This document shows positions 21,020 to 31,300 of a stretch of 64,000 nucleotides of DNA, in pieces. The notes under the pieces were generated by a model. It was given only the letters and a program-made list of their open reading frames with translations. It was not told where the DNA came from and ran no database searches. The translations under genes and the position numbers were made by a program. This DNA is from Haliotis asinina (lineage: Eukaryota > Mollusca > Gastropoda > Lepetellida > Haliotidae). The stretch's first letter is position 1; each line of letters starts with the position of its first letter. The DNA lies in the NCBI RefSeq assembly GCF_037392515.1, contig NC_090288.1, positions 55,041,673 to 55,105,672 on the forward strand. Reading direction: 5' to 3'.

Positions 21020-22578
21020 GCCTCCTGAAGGAGGGACGGAGACACTGTGCCGCCTTGCTTCAGGATATACGTCATAGCAGTCTGGTTGTCCATCTCTAGG
21101 CGAACCACTTGACCCCGCACTGACTCCACAAAGCTCCCGAACACCCGGCGGACTGCTCTCAATTCCAACACATTGATGTGTAGGGTAACTTCGTCCTCAG
21201 CCCAACGGCCCGAGACCGATAGTTCGCCCAGGACGCCCCCCCAGCCTGTGAGGGAGGCGTCCGTCTGAATCGAGAGGGAAGGTGTCGGTGTCTCTAAGGG
21301 GATCCCCCTGGACAGATTTCCGACTTCCGTCCACCACTGCAGGTGAGGAATCAACCAAGCGGGAGTCTCGAGAATAGTCTCGTAGCTCTCCGAATGGGAC
21401 CACAACTGGGCTAATGCCTGTTGAATGGGTCGCATCCTCAACCTCGCACGCCAGACCACGTCCACTGTAGCCGCCATAGTGCCCAGCAAATGAAGCCAAG
21501 TTCTTGCTGTGGCTCTGGGGAACTCGAGAAACTGAAATACAGTTCTCTGAACTTTGACGATGCGGTCTGGGGCTAGGGAAACAATCCCCTGAGCCGTATT
21601 GAACCGTGCCCCCAAGAACACCAGATCCTGCATAGGGGTCAGGTCTGATTTCTTGAGATTGATGATCCAGCCGAGCTTCAACAGGATGTCCATCACTTGT
21701 TGTGTGGCATCGTGTGATAACAGGAGTCTGAGGGCCCTCAAAAGCCAATCGTCCAGGTATGGATGACAACATCTGCCCTGTGACCTGGCCAGCTGAGCCG
21801 GAATCAACATAAGTTTGGTGAACACCCTCGGCGCCGTGGAGATGCCGAAGGGTAGAACCCGAAACTGATAACACTTCCCGTCGAACGAAAACCGATGGTA
21901 TTTCTTGAACTCGGAGTGTATCGGAACATGGAGGTAAGCGTCCTTGAGATCGATTGACGTGAGTCAATCCCCTGTCTCTGAGGAAGAGATCACTGACCGC
22001 AGTGTCTCCATCCTGAAGGACAGAACCTCTATGAACTTGTTCAGCCCTTTGAGATTCAAGATCGGTCTGAACCCTCCGTCCTTCTTGGTCACAAGGAAGT
22101 ACGTGGAATAAAACCCGTCTTCTTGTTGACCTTCCGGAACCATCTCGATGGCAGCCTTGTCCAGTAACGTCTGGACCTCGGCACGGAGGACCTCTGCTTT
22201 TTCCCGGGAGAACGGCACCGGCGTGTGCCAAATCCCTGAGAAGCGTGGAGGGTCTCGCTTCCACTGTGGCATATGGCCATCCCTGACTGTGGACAGGACC
22301 CAGGGATTTGAAGTAACTGCCTGCAATTCCGAAAGGAATAGTGACAGCCTGCCGCCTACAGGGACTTCTGGCGCAAGGCAATGTACCCCCACCGTCGGCA
22401 GTTCTCCGCCTGCATGTGTGGGGGACACCAAAGGCTCTGGGCAAATGTTTAACGGGAAGCCGGGGCAGGCTTCCCTGTGCCCCGAAAAGGCTGCTGTTGC
22501 TGCGACTGCTGCAACGCAGGCCCCTTGCCTTTGCCTTTCGCCCTCTTGCTTCGTTTGTGCTGCAGCGAAGCAGTCCAC
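20335..22578 (-). pseudogene. DIRS reverse transcriptase-RNase H frame with one in-frame stop
   Basis: One reading frame runs from about 22578 to the stop at 20335. It is broken once, by TGA at 21964-21966, in the conserved stretch just before SIDLKDAYLHVPI, where the family usually has Trp; a TGG to TGA change is the simplest reading. RT motifs: VTKKDGGFRPILNL, LPFGISTAPRVFTK and the active-site box YLDD (21748-21759). RNase H residues: Asp in SIQTDAS, Glu in VLELRAV, Asp in LEMDNQTA and the later NVRADALSR. The C-terminal DIRS-specific part (VDLFASGATNQ) follows. The first about 80 residues overlap the end of Gag in another frame. Confidence 0.88.
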
Positions 22579-24546
22579 TTAGCACCTTCCTTCGCTGGCG
22601 CCGAAGGGTAAGCTGAAGCAAGAGTGGGAGGCCGTTGGCGAGAGGAGGGTTGCTCTAACAAGGGCTTAGAGTCCTTGAAAGTGCTAACAGCCTCCGCGGC
22701 CTCCCGCACAACCTGTAGTGCCCCAGGGAAGAGGGAAGATCCCAAGCTGTAGGGCAGAGCCAGGAGTGCCTGCTGGGTAGCGGGAGAGTACCTGGCTACG
22801 GATAGCCATAGCCGACGCAACCCCATGACGGCCTCCATCATCTGGCTAGCACAGCACCTAATGCTGTCCCTCGCCAGATGAGAGTGCATGTCCGTAAGCT
22901 GCCGGCCCAACACTGCCGACGGAGAGTCGTCAGCAGCGCTCCCATGATCCAACAGCTGCCCCTGCAAAGCAGAAAGGTAATCTGAATGGACCACTACTCT
23001 CAGGTGCTGGGCCGCACACCTATATTGCTCCTCAAAGAACGATAGGCGGACCTTAGCACTGGAGCGGCCGTGGAGAAGGGCGGCGGCCGCTGGCCCTGCC
23101 TGGCCGAGGCCAGGGAAGAGGAGGAGGACCCCCCCAGGGTGACCGAGGCGTACACACACTCGTCCACCACCGGCGGTTCGAATAGCGAATCCTCATCCAG
23201 TTGATACTGGCGGCTAATCTCCGGGAGATCAAAGCACGACCGGGTACCCGAAAGGAGCGGATTCACTACCTCCCCGACCAGCGATGGGAGCAGGCGCAAC
23301 CTCGCCTCGGCGACCTTTGTAGACGCGAACGCCTCCCCGGGGAGCCGAAACTCCAAGGGGTCGGGCTCCGACACAGGAATAGAAACCTGAGGTAAGACCT
23401 CGGCAATTTTCTCTCTAACCTGTCTGAGGGACGAACCGAACGAGTACGTGACCTCAGACTCGCACTCCTCCCCAGTCCCCTCCTCCTCGATATCCATCTC
23501 CTCACGCTCCTCAGACAGGGAACCTTCACCGTAAAGCGAACCTGTCGAGGGCGATACCGAGACGGAACTCGAAGGAGCAGAGAGACTAAGAAGGGCCGAG
23601 CCGCTAGGTTCGCCCCTGCCAGAGCCCGAACTAGGTCGCCTGGGCAACTGGGGCAAGCCCCCCACCGGAGGGTGACCCGAAACCCAGGAAATGGATAGGA
23701 TGTCGATGCCCCCAGCGGCTGGGCAGCACTAGGCTGCCTGCCCACCGTGGCACTAGGCGCGCTGACCGCGGTCAAGCCGCCGACACCGGGCGTCGTTGAC
23801 CCACTTGCTTCACGGGACAAGCTGGGGTCGACTGCCCTAGGCACATCCGCCTGAACGCCCGAAGCGCAGGACGGCTGCCCAGAGGGAGGAGCGTTCTCCG
23901 AGCCTAAGCCCGGGCCGCGGCCTCCCTCAACTGAACCACCATGGCTGCTCAATGAAGATCGGGCGTCCAGTTCCTTTCGGAAACCAGACAGCGCCGAATC
24001 TATCATTGATTGTACCGAAGACATCTGTTGCTGAAACAAGGCATTAATTGAATCAACAGAGATTAATGGTGCTTGCGAAGTAGGGGTAGGTGCTGAGGAT
24101 ACAACGGCAGAAGAAGGGGAAGGGTCCCTAGACACTCTGGCCTTCTTAACCGACCCCTCCGAAGAAGAAGCTGCGCCTTTCTTTTTGTGGGAGCGCTTAG
24201 ATGGAGGGTCCTGAGCCCAGATATCCCCGCCCCCCCCCCCCCCCGCCTTCAGTAGGTTGGAATAGAACAAGAAGTCCGCGTGTCTAGACTTTCTGGTCTG
24301 AGGGGTAAACCCCGCGCGCACATCACAAGACTGATCGTCATGATGACATTCCACTAGGCATCTTAGACATACATCATGCAGGTCTTTAGCCGGAATGGAG
24401 GATTTGCATGTTGAGCAGGATTTAAACTGCAAGGCAACAAATAACCTCCTAGTGTTGCATAATAAACAACAATAAAACAAGACACGCATGGGCGCAAAGC
24501 TAAAACTAAAACTACATACATAGTTAAGGTAAAAGCTAAGTGTCAC
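22449..24546 (-). pseudogene. DIRS Gag-like frame with two frameshifts
   Basis: The open frame starts at ATG 24546 (a later ATG at 24489 is possible). It has an N-terminal Cys/His cluster (CSTCKSSIPAKDLHDVCLRC), a run of glycines coded by a 14-base C run on the plus strand, a basic segment (KRSHKKK), and Ser/Pro-rich and acidic parts. The frame changes near the G run at about 23656-23663 and again near 23080. The third segment (RLSFFEEQYRCAAQHL through SLFPGALQVVREAAEA) ends at 22449 in a basic, Gln-rich tail. Order and composition fit the Gag of DIRS elements. Single-base errors in homopolymers could be sequencing errors as well as decay. Confidence 0.7.
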
Positions 24547-24927
24547 GACACCATAGTTTACGACATATTTTTTATAAAAATAGTAGTAAATATGGAGATA
24601 ACATGAATAAAGTACATAAAAGCATAGCTACACAAGCTTACTTTTTTTAAAAAAGACCGCCATAAAACTAAAAAGTTTTGGCGGGAAAAAAGGTTTGCCT
24701 TCCACCATTACGCTAACCACGTGGCTACCAACAGGGACGGCAAAAGTTACAACAGTTTGACAAGTAAACTGTAAAAAATGATTCCTAATGCGCCCATGCG
24801 TCTAATAAAGAAACCATACATACAGTTTGAGCCTCTGAGGTACTCATCTTAGTACTTGTCTTTGTCTTTGGTAAGCAAGAATCTCTGTGAACGCTGAAGC
24901 ACGTCTGCATAGGCGAGCGACAGAAAA

Positions 24928-25140
24928 GGAAGTGTTTTGCTGGAGGCTATAGTCTGAAGAGTTACCTGCTCTTGGCTGTCACGGGGCCAGGGGCCCTGTA
25001 GGGGTGGTCTCACAAGACAAAAACGATGTTTTTGTTTTGTATATATTTTATTGAAAAAATATAGTTACAACTGTCGCGAGAATTTAAAGAACATTTAAAT
25101 GCTTATAAGTACCCCAAGGAGGATCTCTATGAAAAAGAAT
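24928..25140. repeat. DIRS inverted terminal repeat, right
   Basis: It pairs with 18586-18796. On the minus strand this is the upstream terminus, so it should carry the element's promoter. Its outermost 40 bases are copied in the internal complementary region. Confidence 0.92.
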
Positions 25141-25160
25141 AGACTATCCCACCACTCCTA
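25141..25160 (-). mobile_element. SINE family A, part right of the DIRS insertion
   Basis: AGACTATCCCACCACTCC is the 5' end of a minus-strand family A SINE. It completes the copy broken at 18561. Confidence 0.7.
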
Positions 25161-25387
25161 ACCTGGCCAGACAATCCAGTGACTGAAGTCTTGAGGAACA
25201 ACCTAGACTCTCGGAGTCAGATGACACACAGTGAACCAAGTCACCAAGCCCATCCATGAAATAACACTTGCCAGCTATCTTATGTTGTTTGAGGTCAGTT
25301 GAAACCCAGAATCCCAGCAGAAAGGAAGTTAGTCCACACATTCAAAGAGTTGACAGAAACAACATTTTGAATCCTTACCAAGATCAC

Positions 25388-28300
25388 CTAGTGGTACTCC
25401 ACTGTCACTGCCTTTGTCTTGAGGTATTCATTGAGTGCCTCTTGACCTACAACAAAGAGAAATATGTATACAGGCATGACATTATCTACATGCTCTTTGA
25501 ATTATTGACCCGTGAAGGTCCCGGGGTAGAATAGGCCTTCAGCAACCCATGCTTGCCATAAAAGGTGACTATGCTTGTCGTAAGAGGCGACTAACGGGAT
25601 CGGGTGGTCAGGCTCGCTGACTTGGTTGACACATGTCATCGGTTCCCCATTGCGCAGATCGATGCTCATGTTGTTGATCACTGGATTGTCTGGTCCAGAC
25701 TCGATTATTTACAGACCGTCGCCATATAGCTGGAATATTGCTAAGTGTGACGTAAAACTTAACTCACTCACTCACTCAATTTGAATTATCAACATCAGGG
25801 GAGATAATCAGTCAGAACTGCACAACTACCATGTTGTTTTCAATACACATAATCGTTGTCTAAGGAACGTACAACATGAAATGTATTTGTGAGTTAAGTG
25901 TATCAAGTTACTTACAGGATGCAACATAAAACAGACAGTGTCACTCATGTATGCTTCATCAATAATTCCACTGACATCAGAACATCATTCCGGTTACATT
26001 TTGAGGTAGGAAAGAGACACAAGTCTTAAGAGGACCTGGGCCTTCTTTCACATTTCACAAAGCACTAAGGGGAACATAAGTCACTAAGTCAACATTCGTG
26101 CAGTGTTAAAGAACGGGAATGAAGGTTAACCTTAGTAAAGGTTGCCTCTGTGAAAGGACACCATGGTCCTGACCAACACAGTCAGGGTGAACCCTGACCC
26201 TAGCACAGTTGGCAGCTACACTTGGTGGCAATGATAGAACAGAGTTCAGCAACTGATATATATATATATCACTGCGAGGAGCTTGAAGTCTGTATGTGGC
26301 CACAGTGCTGAAAGAGTTACTTCCCCTTACCTAACATGAGGTGATTCCTCAGACAAGATTTATTGAATGAACTTCATTTCTTCTTTTGTATGAGTATAGT
26401 TCTTCAGAAACATATTTAATTCATAACCTGCAATTGCTGCAGTGTTAGATCAACAATAATCTGCAGGCAATATGTTACCCAAATCTTTCCCAAATCCGGA
26501 CTGCTTGAAGCCCCCAAATGGAGCCGCCACATCAGTCTTGTTGTAGGTGTTCACGAAGACGGTGCCAGCCTGGATACTGTCGGCAACATGGAGAGCCTTG
26601 TTTATGTCCTTGGTGAACACACCTGAGGCCAAGCCATACTCAGTGTCATTGGCTCGACGGATCACACCTTCTACGTCCCTGGAAGACAGACATATGAGTG
26701 AGGAAACAAACCTAGGATTCAAACCCACAACTACAAGCTTCAGGGATACATGACATCAGAAGGTGAACTGGTCAGAAGGTTGATGTGGCAAAATGCAGTG
26801 GAGTATTACTGGATACTCCCCTGGGAGCTGAGAATGTAAAATATTCCAATGCATGAGGGTTAGCACTGAAATGAATCAGATTCCCTATAAATCACTACAG
26901 AAAATGAAGATATGTATCATATGTGATAAATAATACTAATACTACTAAAGATGACAACGATGATGGTTACAATGACGATAACGACGATGATTATGATTTA
27001 TTGAAAGGACACTGATACTGACCCATCAGGGAAGGTGGAGATTATCATTATAGGGCCGAATGATTCTTCTTCAGCGATGAACATGTGATCCTCGACACCT
27101 GTAAACACTGTCGGCTCCAGAAACAGCCCTGTAACAGGTTGAAGTCACATGATTTCATTTCCCCCTATATGCACATTGGAAACAGATTGGGATGAACTTG
27201 GCATAAGAACTGTCAGTGCAAATTGTTGTTGTTGTTGTTGATGTTGTTATTGTTCAGAATATGGACAGAGCAAATATTCACTGAAACCAAGACACGTCTG
27301 GCTCCTATCTTCACCACACAACTCACCTGGCCTGTCAACCTGTTTGCCTCCATACACCAACTTGGCTCCCTCCTTCACCCCTGTGTCGATGTACTCCAGC
27401 AGCTTGTTGAAGTGAGCTCTGTGATTCTGGGGTCCATGGTCAGTAGATCTGTTCAGTGGGTCGCCAATCTTCATCTTCTTGATTTCTTCAATCTAGCAAC
27501 AGATGATTTCCTCAAGGTTTCTTTCTACACAACACTATGTACACAATAATTAACATGTTCAGAAGTGAACTCATATCAGATTACTGTTATCAGATTGCTA
27601 TTAGCAGTTCGCAGAGAAGTAACGAACCAGTACCACAATACAGAAGCAATAAAATCATCATAACATTACTGAAATATGCTGAGGGAAACAAATAAGGGAT
27701 CACATAAAGCACAAGTGTTCCTCTATTTTTGTTCCAGGTTTCTTCACAAGCTTTGTATTGTACAGTATGTGAAGAAACCTGGAACAAAACCCATAATGGA
27801 ACTCTCATGCTTTCATGAGATCCCTTATTTATTTCCCTCTGTATATGTGAAACATTCTTCAGCTGAAAGCAGGACGGTCCTGCTCAGCTGATTGTTACAA
27901 TCCTCCAACAGCATCAAGCTCCACTCACCACTCGACGGACATATTCATCATGTATGGACTCTTCTACAAACAGTCGTCCAGCTGCAATGCAGTTCTCTCC
28001 CTTGTTGAAGAACACAGAGCTCAATCCCTAGAAACAACAATGTCAAGTTATATGTTAGCTTAGCCTTGTAATGAAGCTGAACTTTTCAACTTTCAAACAA
28101 CATCTCCCAAGAGAATCAGATGCAGTGGCATCACACAGAAATGCTTTGCAAGTCACCTTAATGTTGTCAGTTAACAGTAAATCTTAATAGGAAGTAAAGA
28201 GTTACTTCCCCTTACTGAACATGAAGTAATTCCACAGACAAGGTTTTTTGAACAAAATTCATGTCTAAAGTATGAGTGTACTAGCAATATTCTAGAAATA

Positions 28301-31300
28301 TCATGCCTGAAAAAACAAGGGATTTACACATTGCCCCAAAAACTGTTTTTTGGTATGAGAATCAAGTGCATTAACCACTAGGCTACCCCACAACCCCTCA
28401 TAATTATCAAGAGACTTACCAAAATTGTTGAGTGAGAATGTATGATAAACAGAATACTACATTCAAATACTTATATCAATAGTGTGATGCATATAAAAGT
28501 CCTTCGCAGACCTATTAATCTGAAATTTAATTGGCTCATTTTGACATCAAAATACACATGGGTAAAATAAATTTATAATCCATATCCATTTTTTAACCTA
28601 TAATACTTGGGTGAGACTAAAGCTGTGAACATCTACTTAATGACAACTGGATGCTGCCTACCATCCTGACGGCCTTGTCCATGTCGCAGTCATTGAAGAT
28701 GATGAGGGGGGACTTGCCTCCCAGCTCCAGGGACACCTTCTTCAGGTTGGCCTTGGCACAGCTGTCAACAGATTCAAACTACAGTTGGATCTCAGTATCA
28801 TGTTACACACTGACTCATGGTCAGGAGACTGTGTCTTTGGGACATGTGTACCAGAGTTTGACATGAGATTCAATGAAAATATGAATGTTTCATGGTAATT
28901 TAGGATTGATAGAGCTATCTCACTGCAATCTGCATTTTACACGCTCTGGGCCAGACAAACCATTACCATTCATACATTCCCAATAACTGTCCTGGTTAAA
29001 CACCTAAACTAAAACTCAATGTCCAACAAATCTCAGACCAATACCAACATTTAGAAACTTTCTGATCAAAAAGGAGGAATCTAATGAAGTCAACATAGAT
29101 GTATGCCAGATTTAACAATATTCCATCAATATATTGGTACAGGACATGAGTAAGAAGACCCAGCAAATTGTACGCTGGAGAGAATCAAACCCAACCCAAC
29201 AACTAAATGCAGCTCTTGCTTTAGCCACTAGATTACCTCTAAAGAATTCTATGAAGAGACGCAAAGCCATCACACACATCACAAGTGTTACAATCTCCAT
29301 GTAGTCTCCCATCTTACCTAGCCATGATTGTCTTGCCGATGGGTGTGGATCCAGTAAACCCAAGCTTCCTGACATCAGGGTGGTCCGACAGAGCCTGCCC
29401 CACCTTAGAACCTAGGACCAATTGGTGAGTGAGTGAGGCTGACTTCAAACATTTCCACCATATCACAACATGTCAGTCTAATGAAGGAGTAAGCTCAAAC
29501 CAAAGACATATCAAGCTTTCACACAAAACATTTCAGTAATATTCGTGTGTATAGAAAAAAGTGGAATTGGGATTTTTAAACAGTTTACTGCATTTAATAA
29601 GGAAGCCTCAGCATTCAACACAAACTAAGTATAGTCTCTCTGTCGCTAAAAGTTCTAACAAGATCAACATGAACTGTGATGGGCTGAAGATTTTGGGATG
29701 GTAAGGTTTTGACAACCTCTGCATTAAATGCATGACTATTCATCAGTGAAAAATGTAATGGTCTGTTCATCAATGATCCCTATGGTACATGTCAGCTATT
29801 CTGGACCCAGTGTATATGTGACTTGTCTCATGAAAGATTTCAACTCCGATCAATCTGGCATCAGAGCTGTTGAACATCTTGTCATGAGGTCATGTTGTTC
29901 CTCCACACCCAAACAGGAGCAGACAACTCTTGGTCAACCCTGTCCCGTTAAAGTAGAGGTTCAGATATCTTGATCCAACTCTTGTCCAATCACTGACCCT
30001 ACACTTAACAAGTTATGACATTTACTCTGTCCTTAATTTAAAAAAACAGAAAAAATAAGTAAAAAAAAAAAGAAGAAAAAAAAAGATGGAATCATATTTA
30101 ATCATTTGTTAAAGCATTTTTTTCTTAAGTTTTCACATCAATCACAATAAATGAATACACAGAATTGTTAAGATAGTGGTCAAATGTAATTTGTTATGCT
30201 TGGCATTAAATGCTTTCATAAAAGTAGAGATTCTAGTACTCACCCAACGTCCCAGAACAAAATGTGTATACTTTTCGGTACACTTTCCTATTAAGCTACA
30301 GATTCTAGTACATATTTTAGGTTAAGCACTATCTACATAAGTTGCTTGGAATTTCAACATTTGACAGCAATCATTTCTGTGCATCACTGGGAATCTCTAG
30401 TTACACAGGACCACACCCACCTGCCCCCGGGACGATGTTGACGACTCCAGGAGGGAACCCAGCCTTCACCACCAGCTCTGCAAACTTCAATGCTGTCAGT
30501 GGTGTCACCTGAAAGTGAAACAATACTTTCATGTTTTCTGATGACTGAGTTGTCCATGTGAGTATGTCACATTCATTATAACAATGGCCACATTAATGAT
30601 ACTCACCTGTGCAGCCAAATCAATGACACTCACCTGAGGCACAAACCTACTGACATTTACCTGTGCTAAGTAATGAATGACGAATACCCATGCAGAAAAC
30701 CTAACGAAGCCTCACCACTAGGGTGCTGTTAACCACAGGCAAACTGTAGCGCAAATATGGTTGCACAGCATAGAGAATATGACAAGTCTTGTTATATGCG
30801 AGCGAAGCAAGCAAAGGTTGGCTACGTACTTTCCTCCCTTCGGATCGATAAATATTTTTCATGTCAAAATGAAATATTGCCACCATCAAATGTACTCTCC
30901 CATTTCCTCACTTGGTTGTGCTCTCACATTTCTTACCCCATGTTTAGTAATTACTCATGTGAAATACGTTTTATTCAACATTTTAACCACCACTCGTGGT
31001 ATTCAAGTCGTTCTTTGCCTCCATTACCCCTGCCAGCTTCCAGTTGAACGGAGTGATGGAACAAAATACAAGCCGAAATTAAAAAGAAATACCACATTGC
31101 CTAATTTTATCATGAACCTGTTGGAGTTTATTTGTCTTACTTGTCGTCGCTATTGTTAGAATTTTTGTAACATTTATTCTACATAAAACCACTTCTGGCG
31201 TAATGGGTGAATGAAGAAGGGGAGGCAACTGTATGTATTCCATATAGAGTAATACCCTCCTGTTTCTTCACTCCGTTGACACGGAAGCTGGAAGGGGGAA

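Larger units (their letters stand above)
18562..25140 (-). mobile_element. DIRS-type tyrosine-recombinase retrotransposon, nearly complete (6.6 kb)
   Basis: The element reads 5' to 3' on the minus strand: inverted terminal repeat, leader, Gag-like frame, overlapping RT-RNase H frame, overlapping tyrosine recombinase frame, internal complementary region, inverted terminal repeat. This order and the inverted termini define DIRS elements. They are reverse transcribed to a circle and integrated by the recombinase rather than by an integrase. The termini agree over about 210 bases. The coding part is damaged only by two apparent frameshifts in Gag and one stop in RT. No adenine-methyltransferase domain, found in some DIRS elements, was seen. 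The flanks are the two halves of a SINE with no target-site duplication. Confidence 0.93.

Noticed and set aside
22148..22616. Plus frames of 91-144 codons
   Set aside because: Antisense shadows of the GC-rich DIRS Gag and RT frames.
26450..26482. Alternative C-terminus ILPADYC for ALDH1L
   Set aside because: Read-through of the exon 22 donor. A true last exon with the conserved NEYL and VTVEY end exists at 25388-25446 in the right phase.
30757..31159. Plus frames of 96 and 132 codons
   Set aside because: They fall on an arm of the foldback repeat. The inverted copy does not preserve them.
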